64,000 nucleotides of DNA. Source: Sinonovacula constricta. Lineage: Eukaryota; Mollusca; Bivalvia; Cardiida; Solecurtidae. A program made the translations under genes and the position numbers. Below the pieces are notes generated by a model. The model was not told the origin of the DNA. It was given only the letters and a program-made list of their open reading frames with translations, and ran no database searches. Location: positions 12,512,335 to 12,576,334 of the forward strand of contig CM017563.1 in the NCBI GenBank assembly GCA_007844125.1, read 5' to 3'. Positions within the stretch are counted from its first letter, which is position 1, and every line of letters starts with the position of its first letter. This document shows, piece after piece, positions 1 through 13,900 of the stretch.

Positions 1-2720
1 GAGTGTTGTTGTTGCCTCTTTCCATTTTGGCAACATGTCGTGTTGATAAACATGTATTGTGTGCTGTGTCACATTCCCTTTTTAAATACAGATTTATGTC
101 AAATCTACACATGTTTGCTTAGTTTTCCATTATTTTAGTGTCTATGACGTCATTTTCGATCGAGTATTTCTTCATGTCATACCCTAGAATATTTATTTTG
201 TATTTTTCTGTTAGTTTATTCGTCTTGTATAAGATATAACGTTCATTGCGTCACATTCCCATGAGGACTGTGTCCCGACAATATAAACATATACTCGGCT
301 TCCAGGCTAATTTGCTGTGAATTTACTGACTTGGACGTCTTTTTTGATTGCAGATTTCGTTATGTCTTCCCCAAGCTAGGGTATCTTGTTGCATATTTTC
401 ATAAAGTCTATGTTTCCTTTTAACATATGTACAGTTTATTGCGTCACATTCCCTGTACAAGGCACAAGGGTCTGTCAATTATATCCTATTTTCAGTGTAA
501 TTTTCTGTGACTTTACTGTTACTGACGTCTGTTGTTGACCGGCTATTACTCTATGTCAACCCCTTAGCTTTGGTATTGTTGCAGTGATGTTTCATTAGAA
601 ATATTAATGTTTTTAGCAAACATGTATAGATAAATGTGTCACATTCCTTGTATGGGACACAGGGACCATTAAAATATAACGGACTTTTATGATAACTTTT
701 TTTTCTTCATTTTAATTGACGTCTGTTTTCAATCAGAGATATGCTTATGTCATCCTAAGCTAGAGTGATGATGTTGCCTCTTTACATTATGGCAACATGT
801 CGTGTTGATAAACATGTGTTGTGCGTTGTGTCACATTCCCTTTTAATAAAAAGATTTATGACAAATCTACACATGTTTGCTTAGTTTTCCGTTATTTTAG
901 CTGTCTATGACGTCATTATTCGATCGAGTATTTCTTCATGTCATCCCCTAGCTAGAATATTTATTTTGTATTTTTCTGTTAGTTTAATTCGTCTTGTGTA
1001 TTAAGTTATATCGTTCATTGTGTCACATTCCCTGTAACAGGCACTGTGTCCCGACAATATAAACATATACTCGGCTTCCAGGCTAATTTGCTGTGAATTT
1101 ACTGACTTGGACGTCTTTTTTGATTGCAGTTTTCGTTATGTCCTCCCAAGCTAGGGTATCCTTGTTGCATATTTTCATAAAGTCTATGTTTCCTTTTAAC
1201 AAATATGTATAATTTATTGCGTCACATTTCCTGTACAAGGCACAATGCTCTGTCAATTATATACTGTTTTATTGCAAAATTTTCTAATTACGTCTGTTTT
1301 CAATTGGAGATATGCTCATTTCATCCCCAAGCTAGAGTGTTGTTGTTACCCTTTTTCGTTACGGCATAATGACGTGTCGATGAACATGCATTGTGTATTG
1401 TGTCACATTCCCTGTTTTAACCCACAGAATTTGTCAAATCTACACATGTTAGCTTAGTTTTCTGTTATTTTAGCTGTCTCTGACGTAATTTTTCGATGGG
1501 GTATTTCTTCATGTCACCCCCTTGATAGATTATTTATGTTTCTTTTTCTACTAGTTCCATTCGTCTTGTTATAAACATGTATCCTTCATTGCGTCACATT
1601 CCTGTAAGAGGCACTGAGTACCGTCAATATGAACATACTCGGCTTCCAGGCTGTGAATTTACTGACTGTGACGTCTGCTTTGATTGCAGTTTCGTTATGT
1701 CCTCCCCAAGCTAGGGTATCCTTGTTGCATATTTTCATAAAGTCTATGTTTCCTTTTTAACAAATATGTATAGTTAATTGCGTCACATTCCTTGTACACG
1801 GCACAAGGGTCTGTCAATTATATTCTATTTTCAATGTAATTTTCTGTGACTTTACTGTTACTGACGTCTGTTGTTGACCGGCTATTACTATATGTCAACC
1901 CCTAGCTTGGGTATTGCTGCTGCGTTTTTTCATTAGCTTTTTTATTGTTGTTTGCATACATGTATAGTTAATTGCGTGACATTCCTTGTGAGGAGTGACA
2001 CAGGGAACATTGAAATATACCAGACTTTTAATGGTAACTTACTGTATCTTCATTCAAACTAACGTCTCTTTTCGATCAGAGATATGCTTATGTCATCTCC
2101 AAGCTAGAGTGTTGTTGTTGCCCTTTTCCATTACGGCAACATATCGTGTTGATAAACATGTATTGTGTAATATGATTTGTTCATTGATTGTATTGTTCTG
2201 CGTCACGTTACCTGTAAGAGGCGCATATTTCCTTTTAATAATAAGCGACTTTCAGTGATACTTGAAATTATCTGTGATTTTATATATGCGACGACGTCTG
2301 TTTCCGACCGCATATACTCATATGTTATCTTCTAGCTACAGTAGTTATATTATTCGAAATATATCCACCTGATGTGAAGCTTTTATGGTTTTACTGTCCC
2401 CAACATGTGTTTCCGTAAAGTGAATTAGTTTTGCCACTCTCAATTTATTTCTTTGTCGATGCATTTTTCGTTTGGCCAAACTGTCTGGCTTTTTTAAATA
2501 TAAAGGTGTTGTTTTTTGTTGTTGTTTTGCATTTCTTTTGTGAGTTACAGAATCCTATCGAATCTTCCCCGTATTTGCTATTTTGTGATTTTCTATATCT
2601 GACTTCTGTTTTCGAATGCATATTTCTATATGTCATTCCCACGCTATGATATAGTTGTTGAATTTTCCTATTATGTCCATATATTTTCTTTTAAAACATA
2701 CTTTTACATTCCTTGCATGT
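1..2720 (+). repeat. ~190-bp satellite array with four-monomer higher-order structure, truncated at left edge
   Basis: The core TCACATTCC or a near match starts at 69, 251, 444, 639, 831, 1023, 1222, 1403, 1594, 1783, 1977 and 2203, mostly 181-199 bp apart. Each monomer carries three landmarks: TCACATTCC, a GACGTC palindrome, and a block like ATGTCCTCCCCAAGCTAG. Four monomer types (A-D) recur in order ABCD-ABC-ABCD-A, so the higher-order period is ~765 bp and one D unit is missing. Copies beyond ~2230 are diverged, the last near 2540-2700. There is no coding capacity; open frames here are chance. The array runs past the left edge. Confidence 0.85.
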
Positions 2721-3889
2721 ATTATATTGTATTTATTTATATTATTGCATTTTTTATAAAGAACAAAACAAAAGAACAAACACAAATTTGAATGGTTTGG
2801 ATTTTATTTATGCATTTTTACAATAGGCAGTTTACAAATTTGAAAAAGAAAAATAACATGAGACGAACATACAATGTTATGTACAATGTATATTTGTAAG
2901 TTTTCTACTGTTAAATATTGTGCAGTGCTTTTATATCCTATAAACAGATAAGCTGATGACGTTAATAGTTCAAACAAACCTTACAGTGATTATTGATGTA
3001 GTTATGCTCTGAATAACTTTAGATAATAGATCTGCCTTATCCACCCGTAGCATCTACAACCGCTTGTGTGTAATATGATTGTAGCTTCTTTCACGCTGTA
3101 CACCATATTTGTTTATTCATTTTATAAAACAGTAGCACAAGTGTTTATAATCAAGTTTTATACTAGAGATTGTAACAAAATATAAACGAAAGATGACAAT
3201 TATAAATGATTTGTACTTTGTGCTGCTAACATATTCCAGTAAACAATATAAATATCCTACATAGACGGACACTAAATGTCCCCAACAATATTGATTGCTA
3301 AGTATACAATTCCAATGTGAATCGCATTCATAAAAAATAAAAGATGATGTTTATTCTGCGTATCGAATGTAGCTGATTTTTAGAATGTAAAATGCTCTAG
3401 AGACTGGTCTTGCATAAACATCAGCAGCAGTAAAAGCCGAAGCAGCAGGAACCGCAGCAAAACAAATACATCACCAAATAACAACTAGCATATTGAGTAA
3501 CGAGCACGTCCGACCGCATTGCAAGATACCAAAATAAAATCTATTCCTAATCTCAGAGTTCCTTATCTCAGAACTCAATCACAAGATTCCCTGTGGACTT
3601 TCATCAGTTGATAAGAGGGCCATAAATTAGTTGGGTGGTGAGAGGGTTACGGTGTGGAGAGGGCAAACTGGGGCCGAAGAGCTCAATATGTTTAACTGTC
3701 AGGATACTGCTACATGGAAATTCTTTCAAAGAATATTAATACAATTAATAGGATCATTTCTGTGTGATTTATTGAACAGCCAGGTACACATAAAAAGCAA
3801 TAAGTAGGATTTGATCATGTATATAAAATAGTTGCCATAAAAAGTAAATTGGAAGCTTTTATTATTTTAACAAATGCATATGAAATGTT
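2721..3889. other. AT-rich intergenic stretch, no gene seen
   Basis: No splice-flanked open frame, RNA gene or obvious tandem repeat. Long A/T runs only. Confidence 0.5.
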
Positions 3890-4180
3890 TGCGTAAACTT
3901 TCTTATATTCTCGACGTCGTGGGAATCTTAAAAACAAAACTAAAGATCGCTTTTTACCAATTAATAGATACAAAACGAATTCGTCGCATTCCTTATATAT
4001 AGGAGAGACCGGCCTTAAAATCAGTGTTGCAATAAGATAATCAGTGTTTTTAATAACTTGATAGCAAATAAATTAAATATAAGAAAGAGCTAGATCTAAA
4101 AGCTTTTCGGCTTTAGAATTAAAGCTAAATTTTATACCAAAAAACATGCACAGAAAATGCGTCACAATCATTTAATGTAG
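3890..4180 (+). repeat. Decayed copies of the left-edge satellite
   Basis: GTCGCATTCCTTATATATAGG followed by an AGACCGGCCTTAAAAT-like block near 3981-4021 parallels the D-type monomer around 639-680. GCGTCACAATC follows near 4159, and a GACGTC palindrome lies near 3914. Spacing is close to the 190-bp period. Strongly diverged. Confidence 0.45.
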
Positions 4181-4814
4181 GTGAATTTTGTGTACCTGGT
4201 GGTTAATATACGATAACCCGTCTATTTCAACTACTATATTACAAAATATTTTAAGTCTCAATTATTTTTTTTTTTAGTATTCAATTTAGATGATCAACAT
4301 TAGAACAACAATCACAAGGAAAAAAATATATAGAACACATATATTTATACTTTAACCATTCAATTAGTAAATTAAAAAAAAAATGCACGATCATCAAAGC
4401 GTTATTAATTTCATCCCGAATCTGAACTTATTGCTTGCTGGCATGAAATTTGTTTTGCTACCCTAGATGCTTGCTACAAATGCTTGCTGCTTGCTGGAAA
4501 TGCGAACCAGCGTATCATTCTCTCTCTGTCAACGCCGGGAAAAGTAGTTCTCATACACGTGATATTCTTTCGTCACACGTCGCAAAATAGTTCCCCGAAA
4601 ATGTGGGTTGAAATATATCTTAAACATTGTTCTAAAAAAAAAATACCCATTTTCATTTTAAGTAAAATATACAGAGATCAAAATAATCTCACGAGCATTT
4701 TATTCATTATTTATATTTTGTACAAGAATCTTGTACTCCGGGCGTTGACAGAGGTGAGAGAATGCCAGCGTATTTGCTTGCCAACTTGATTTTAGTCCGG
4801 CTTTATTGCTGGAG

Positions 4815-6098
<1,284 letters not shown>

Positions 6099-6187
6099 TA
6101 CCCGCAAATAGATTAGGCTTGATTTATGACAGAGCGATAATTTGGGTACAAAGAGAATTCAAGATAATTAGGTGTGAACAGTTACAA

Positions 6188-6400
6188 ATCTATCTAAAAT
6201 GGACCTGTTTACATTAAGATGTAAATAAATAATTGATGAAAAAAAACATAGGTGAAAAAGGATGTGTTTACATTTTAGTTTAAATAAATAATTAATTAAT
6301 AAAACAGATAAAATCGGCGTGTTTACATTGTGGTGTAAATAAATAGTTAATAAATCATAGTTTACATATTGGTGTGAATAACAAATAAAACAATTCACAT
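6188..6400 (+). repeat. ~50-60-bp tandem repeat whose units can fold into hairpins
   Basis: Four units contain a TTTACATT block, a short spacer and its near inverse TGTAAATAAATA, at about 6209, 6268, 6320 and 6361. TTTACA and TGTAAA are inverted within a unit, so each can form a small stem-loop. Confidence 0.7.
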
Positions 6401-6418
6401 TAAGAGATAGGAGAACTC

Positions 6419-6454
6419 CTTCTCTCTCTCCCCTCTTTCTTCTCTCCCCCCCCC

Positions 6455-6498
<44 letters not shown>

Positions 6499-6522
6499 CT
6501 CGCTCTCTCTCTCTCTTCCTTT
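6419..6522. repeat. (CT)n-rich microsatellite
   Basis: Pyrimidine-only stretch dominated by CT, with a C9 run and one interruption (CGCACTCG). Confidence 0.95.
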
Positions 6523-6529
6523 TTACTTT

Positions 6530-9000
6530 TCGAAGTTAGACTACTCCATCACTACATAGTATAATACTTTTCACCTCTTAAATTTAAATAGAATTTTAAA
6601 TTTTGACATTGTTGTTGTTACCTAAAATGTAATCTTTTGCTTATCAGGAATCTCATTTTTGTAACTCTCTACTCTATTCTATTTCTTCTCTCATTTCCCT
6701 ACAAATTGCTCTTACTATTGCGTTATGTATCATTTCTATAAACTGTATAATTGTCCTTGTTTAACCCGTCATGTTCATATGTTTGACACACACCCAACCC
6801 CATGTTTAGCTGTTATTGTAAATAAGTTATTTTCCTCACAATTCTTGCATATCGTCATGCCTATTTGTATGATATTTTTGTACAAAGTTTATTGTCCTTG
6901 TCTAACCTGTCACAGTATATATTTAACTTCCCCACATTGTACACTTGTATACTTGGGATGTAAATAAAGAATCTGAAAAATTAAATGTGGTGTTGAAATT
7001 TTTTCAAGTTTAAGCTCTTTAATTATAGTCTTTATATTCATTACCAGTATTACCGCAGCCTCAATGCTGCCAGCCTTGACAGACATCGCTAATTAACCGA
7101 CTTCGCATGCCACAGATAGGTGGTGCTGAAAACCTTTTGTACACAAGAGACCCCCACTCTCTACCATCGGCTCATACCAGAGGCTCATACATTCACCTCT
7201 GTTATTGGCTCACTTAATATCGGGACTACTTTCGATCCACGTGACTGCCTCGTGGATCACGTCCATGTTTATTTACAAATGCGCATTAATATCACTTTGT
7301 TATTCTTCCAAAAATATTGCGCTTGAATGAATTAAATATCTTTAATTATTTACTTCAATATATGTCTTTTTTAGTAGATGTTTATTCATTTTATGTAGAA
7401 GTATTATTTTAATTTGAAAATATCCTTAAAATAACACTTTAAAATTTCCGTCAAAAATCTTGACGTGAGCCCATTGCAGAGGTGTCTGAGAGAGGAACGA
7501 ACGACAACTCTGCATGGGAGATTGAAGAGACCCGGGGATATTGTATTTATTATTATTTTATATGACTCCACTTTCTCTTGTGTCCCTAAATTTCAATGTC
7601 AAATAATCCTTATCAAATGACTCTCCAGAATTCCATCTTTTATTTCAAGTTTTCATTGTCAAAACAGCACGTGCAATCCACCTTATCCAATGGTACGTGT
7701 AACACTATTTACCTCACCTGTCTCGCAGTGCTCAGTGGCCTTTACATGCGTCTGTAAAATCTCGTGCCCCACGTGCCTGTTTACAGCTGATAACCGACCG
7801 TCAAATTCAACACTCCCTTGCACCAGCGCACTGGTTATTACTCATGAGTATCAATGCTGTTTGTATCATGAGCATACTGTCTCTATTTGTGTACATATAC
7901 TTGCCAAAATTTATTCTTTTCTAAATAATAACCTAAACTTGCCCTGTGAATATTTCAACCGAACAGTAATTACTTACATGCTACCTGTTACTCCCCTCCT
8001 TCACACTCCACCACCTGTCATCCTGCATCTTAAACACTAATCCATGAGCTCTTCAGACGAAACGTACTGATCTTTCATGCACTATTTCACGTCTTCTAGT
8101 CTCTATAACGGCTTTTATTGATAAAAATATTTTTTGTACCACTACCTACTTTCTTTTTCGTTCTCTATCTCCTTTCTTCTTTTTTTATGTAGCTTTACTC
8201 CATTTTGCCTGTTAAATTGTAAAAATACTCTTATCTATAAGATGCATGATCTGTAGTGCATGTGATGAACTTCTTTCTCTAGCATTTTCTCAAACTTGTT
8301 TTTTAAGACATATTTGTAAAATTTGCATTATTAAGCTTTGTTCTTATTTGTTTGTTAACTATATTACTGGAACTGCTATTATGTTCCACTGTAACTTGTA
8401 TCTAAGCTCGCGATGTCTCTGTACAAAAAACAACGAAATAAATGTAATTAGAAATCACCAAATAAGAAACAATATTTTTGACTCGACCTTACGTACGTAG
8501 CCTATACTTGCAGTGTCAAAAATTTCATTATGCTTTTACTCAAAGCATTATCCCACTGGATTTGTGCGGTTCAACACTGACCTAATCTGGTAAACTGTTA
8601 AAATTGGTACACGTGTGCTTGTTAGTTCGAGCGTTTCTTATTTGGCGCCTTTAATCTTTACCGCATGTTCAGGCAAACTATCAAGATTCTCAAACTTGAA
8701 TGATAATTAGCGCGATTTGCATCTTTAATCAATTCTGCCACCTGCAAGTAAACTGATTACAAACTATGCGACCGAATTATAAATTTAAATACCAAACAGT
8801 TATTTTGCACATCATTACAATCACTGGTTTAATAGTACTATGACTATGAGCACTACCAAACAACATGTCTTGCAAATAAAAACAAGCAATATTTCAAAGT
8901 AAACGATTTAGTGTCGTAAACTAGTTAAAACCAAACCAATACTAGAGTAAGTTTAATGTGCACACACAATTGCGCGTCAATTTCGATAAAAGCTGCAATA
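6530..9000. other. Intergenic stretch with 3'-end-like sequences but no recognised gene
   Basis: Two places look like mRNA or retrotransposon 3' ends: GGATGTAAATAAAGAATC near 6957-6974 and AACGAAATAAATGTAATT near 8432-8449. The longest open frame (7690-8040, 116 codons, +) has no recognisable domain, no splice context and base composition like its surroundings, so I do not call it a gene. Confidence 0.35.
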
Positions 9001-9017
9001 GGCAGACACTTTGACGC

Positions 9018-9220
9018 GATGACGTCACCCATATAATTACTACATTTTTGTGATGTTGTTTTGTAAGGCACGTACGCAGGTTATTTGATCAACATTTGTG
9101 AATGATGCTAGTTCCCTGTGTTTTAGTGCACGCATGTCCTTTTTTCTACATCTTTAAATGATTTACGTCTCCAAATTAACGGACATAAGTGTACTTTTTG
9201 TAGTCAGCCATTTTCACTAG
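9018..9220 (+). promoter_or_regulatory. Possible ZBBX promoter zone (CRE and YY1-like motifs)
   Basis: TGACGTCA at 9020-9027 and AGCCATTTTCAC near 9206-9217 are the same motif pair as at the WRAP53 promoter, here ~190 bp apart and ~1.7 kb upstream of the ZBBX ATG exon, which itself seems to be spliced to an upstream UTR exon. I saw no clear RFX X-box, which would have been expected for a cilia gene. Weak evidence. Confidence 0.2.
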
Positions 9221-9339
9221 AATAATGCTGGAAATATTTAACTTACATTCGTCTACGACTACATTGTCTAACAAATCCAACAAAAATTTAGTCAATTTGA
9301 TTGTAAATAATACCTTTTCACATATAAATTTTCTTTATA

Positions 9340-9450
9340 GAGGTTACGAGATGACCGACCGAAGCGTACGAGATGTCTGTTCAATGCTACGAAACAGCCG
9401 GTCGATTGGTGGGTACGAAACATCTAGGGTACGAAATAGCTGGAACCCAT
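9340..9450 (+). repeat. Short interspersed TACGA-type repeats
   Basis: TACGAGATG, TACGAGATG, TACGAAACA, TACGAAACA and TACGAAATA occur at 9345, 9367, 9388, 9414 and 9430, separated by 16-26 bp, within a GC-richer island. Purpose unknown. It might belong to an untranslated exon or to the end of a mobile element. Confidence 0.4.
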
Positions 9451-10893
9451 AATCTCGATCTCGTTAACCGCGGGATTTGACAGAGTTGGTTGTTTACCTT
9501 AGATTCCTGAAATAACATCAAACCTAACCTTCTATTTTTATGTTTACATTCAACTTTGTGTAAGTATTTTATGCAATGTATATTCGTATTATTCATACGA
9601 TATGTAGGCATTATATGGCGCCAAATTTCAATGATATATACTGACAAAGCCTTTAAAATGCGATCGCTTGAAACATTTATCCCAGAAGCACTATGCTCGG
9701 ATGATTCAGATTTCGGACAATGAATGGCGTCGATGCAGCTAAAGTTTACATGACCTTATATAATGTGCTTAAATAGTCATATATCTCCACACAATCAAGG
9801 GGATCGATCCCGAAATTTTGAGCTGGAGGTGCAAAAATAGGCGGAATTTGACCTGCATTCTAGTGTGTGTGGTGAGGGGAAGTTGTAAACATAAACCAAG
9901 GATTTTGCTTTGCTATGTAGTTATTTTAGCCCCAGACTGTGGTTTCTGACCTGTTTTGATGTTAAACTCTTGGTACATGTTAATTACAGAATGCCTTTTT
10001 AAAATGATAAACCAAAATTTCAGCTAGATTGCACATTACTGGTACGTGTATGTTTACCGCTTCTGCACATGTATCTCCAGACGAAGCAGGCATGTCTCTC
10101 TTGCTTCAAATTTTAAAACGGGGGTGATAGCTCCAGATATATGATAACAAAAATGTAAAACAATAGTGAAAGTAAAACTCAACATTAACCAACAGAGCAT
10201 TTTTTATGTACCGGTAAAGTGCAATTGTCCCAAAGGTTCTTTTTATCTTAATTCAAGCGTCATTAAAAAAAATGTGTATTCATAACAACAGTTATATTGG
10301 ATGACTACTTTATATTATTTTGACCCATTTAATTAATAGGTAATAGCAAACTCACCTCCCTGAAGTTTTAAAATATACAAATATTTCCATCTATATATAA
10401 TTAAAATGGTCTTTAAAACAATTACAACAAACTTTACACACCCTTTCCTGTTGCATTGTGAATTGTTTATAAATAACTGACATTGCTAAAATGTGACTTC
10501 ACGCTATACATAGAATTTTAAATCACACAACAGTCACATGTTTATTGACTGAATTAACTATGATTCTAAGGAAATACTAATTGTCTATGTCATGTTGGAT
10601 ACCAGTGAAACTATTGTAAAATCAAAGACAATATTTTTGCATTGTGGAAAATAAGTAAAAAATAGATGGGACAAGTTTGATTTTAAATAGTTTTAAACTA
10701 CTGATTTCCCTAATAATCTCACTAAGAGCATAGCACTTGTTATCTGCATTTTGTTTTATCTCCAAGTATTCTTCAGTTTAGATACTTCTGATGATGGCAA
10801 AAATAAAAATTTAAAAAAAATTAATAAAAAAAATATTGAAAAAGTAAATTGTATTATTTATTATTTTAAACATGTACCTTCATTTCTGTACAG
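9451..10893. other. Upstream flank or first intron of ZBBX, nothing further recognised
   Basis: AT-rich; no open frame with splice context. It may contain the untranslated first exon of ZBBX, which I could not place. Confidence 0.4.
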
Positions 10894-10914
10894 GTGCTGT
10901 GAGCTGCAGTAGCC
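10894..10914 (+). other. ZBBX: 5' UTR part of the first coding exon of ZBBX
   Basis: A pyrimidine-rich tract ending TTTCTGTACAG precedes 10894, so this exon appears to be spliced to at least one untranslated exon upstream. The 21 nt before the ATG contain an in-frame TGA (10900-10902), which fixes the start. The upstream exon was not located. Confidence 0.6.
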
Positions 10915-13900
10915 ATGTCACTTGGATTTAACTTGAATTCTTCTAAGAAGGAAGATGTGTCAGCTAGGCTGAAAGTGCAGTAAGTTTTTAAATATACCAC
11001 AAAGTGTAAGCTTTGTTCTTACTGTGTTTTTATAAGTACAAAGAAGTTATCGTTAATAATGACAGTAATAATAATAATTATTATTATTATCACTATTTCT
11101 CATATTCTTAAATAACTTCAAAGGCTAAATATATGACTAAGACGCTAAAAATATGAATCTTAGATGCTTAATATAAGAATCTTATATGCTTAATATATTA
11201 AGCTTAGATGCTTAATATAAGAATCTTTACTTTGGTAATTATAACTGTTAAAGCAAAGCACTTTCACTTTTGTTAAATATATTGTTTAGCTGTACAATGT
11301 ATTTTTCTAAGGCTAATTATAAAATATATAAAACTGTGTAATTTAGTTTATTGTCATAAAACTCAACAATAATGATGACATGAAGTACAATATACTGTTA
11401 AAAATTTCTTTATATGGCTTTTGAGTGAAGCAATTTTGCTCTTTTGGAGGGTCCCATCACCCCTCAACTCAAGGGTGAATAAAAAAAAACTGCTGTGACT
11501 GTCACAGATAACACATAAGAAAGCCGTTTTACACTGATATAAACACTTATTAATAATAAATGTTTATATCCAATATTGTAGGCATCTTCATATTAGTCCT
11601 GTGACAGTGCATAGACATCTCAGAACTTGTCCTGGAACTGTATAATGACATGAACTAGTCCTGTGACTAAACTAAACAGGCCATTGTCATGATAACATAA
11701 TCTTCATATTTTGTCTACATATGATTTTTTATTGTGCATCATACAGGAGATTTGTTGCGTAAGTAACACTGAAAATTGAAGAAGAAAAATGCATGTACAC
11801 ATTCTTTTTTCAAAATAATATCAAGTGTCAGATTTTCATGTCAAAGAGTCTTTTGCAAAGTGAATGTTTTGTTTATTTTAATGTTTTTGTTAATTCTATG
11901 TGATTTCTAATCTTCCTTTTTTTTTAATCATCAATCAACTTATTTCAAATTGCCTTTGTTTTGACAAAAGTGCACAAGCTTGTCGATGTTGCATTTCAAG
12001 TCCCTGTGGTCACAATGTTCAAAAGTATGATTTTTACTGCTTGAATGTCAACTGCACATATATTTACAAAATCACTGTTCTTTCATGGTACTGTTTCAAA
12101 GGGCAAAAGGCATGGCACATTGCAAATTACTATCATTATATTTTCTTTATTATTTGTGAATTGTATTGCACGAAAACATTACCTAAACCTGGTCATGTTT
12201 TTGTTCTTATTATGTTAATTGATATGTGTAAATTAAGATTATAAAGCACAATCTCAATTTAAAAAAAACTACTTACAATTGTGTTTATAAATCTTTTATA
12301 TTCCATCTTTATACGTTCTTAGGCCCTTGAAAACTGGTCTTAGAAACTGTCCTTGGAAACTGTCCCTGAAACTGTCCTTGAAAGTTCTTTTAAAAAACAC
12401 TTATTATTTGTTGTTACAATAATATAATTACATTTACCGGTACTTGCTTTACAAACAAGAATCTCTTGCCCTGAGAAATACTTTTCTTTTCCTTTGATAA
12501 CAATATATTGATTGGTCAGAGGAAGACTATTCTAACAAGGTTTAACAAATCTAATAATTTTTTCAGAAGTGGACTGAATAATTCTTTCCATAGACCTTTC
12601 AATTTGTGTTTACAGGAAGCTTTTAAAAAAAGTTCAGTACTATCCGGCAAATAGAATATGTTTAACGCTCTTTTTCTTATTGGACAGTTTCAATGTCGTG
12701 AAGTGCTATGTTTATTTCACAATCATCTTAAACAATAAAGTTTTAAATAATATTAATTTTTTTTTTATAACAATAAATTCCTACAATTGGGATGAATAAT
12801 AATAAAAATAAATAAATAAATAATTTGGCACGCTATTAACATATAGGCAATACTGTTTTGTCCTTCAGTGATTTGAAGCGAGCCAAAAATGAGACTAAAC
12901 GTTTGGAAACAGAGGGCAGAAAGATGGAGGAACGACTGATGGAGCTGAAACTTGCCATGAACAGAGAAAAAGAGGAGAGAGAGTAAGTATCGAACTATGA
13001 AAGTGACCATGCTAATATTGTGTGTGCGTGCGTACATGTGTGTATAGTAGGGTTGTAGAAATCAAAAGTTTTTTATAATTGCATTTAATGAGTCTTCAAA
13101 CAGGGTCTGTGTCAGATGAACCATGTAGACCATGGCTTAAAAATATTTTACATGCTTACTTAAAGAATTCTTTTTCTTTTGCTACAGCAAAACCGTTATC
13201 TTGGCCTTGGATTAGTAGGATTCCTCGTATATATCCATGTGAGCTCGCAGTCTTGATATTTACTTCTACATGTAGTGTTGATGTTCATATGTTCATTCAT
13301 TACTCGATCTTGCTCTCTGGTTCTGACATCAATATTTCAACTAAATTATGATTCATTAGTCGATTAGCCTTGATGGGACCACACACTCATGAAGGTGTAA
13401 AAAATCAGTAAAGGTAACCATGTGTTGTAATATGCTTGAAGACAGATGTGCAATGGAAGTAGTGTAAAAAGCCTTACAAGGCAAATGTTGCCATATTCAT
13501 AAGGTAGGGTAACTGTCAACAAACAAAGAACCTGCTTTCTTGAGTGCTAGGTGTTGCCTAGCAGTTGTATTGATAAACCCCACTGATCAGTTGTGTAGTC
13601 ACCATGTCTACCAAAATAGATTAAAGACTTCTGTTTCAGTATTACTTTATTCACATTTTATGAACAATATGCCAATATGTACTGATGTGTCAGTTGCTGA
13701 ATGTTTAAATAAGTAAATAATGAATATATAGAGATTTTTTTGTAATTATTTACTGATTAATCATGTCATTGTTTGGATCAGAAGTAAAAGAAGAAACTAA
13801 AGGCAAAACATCTGTACATTCCATAAGTCGTACCACGGATACATCAATTTATTTATGGCGGTCCCCTCAAAATCAAATTAATAAATTTTGACTGTATTTT

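Noticed and set aside
1..2660. Short open frames of 60-90 codons in the left 2.7 kb
   Set aside because: They lie within satellite monomers, are not kept between monomers and contain no domain.
7690..8040. 116-codon + strand open frame
   Set aside because: No domain, signal or splice context, and composition as in its surroundings. A frame of this length is expected by chance in this much sequence.
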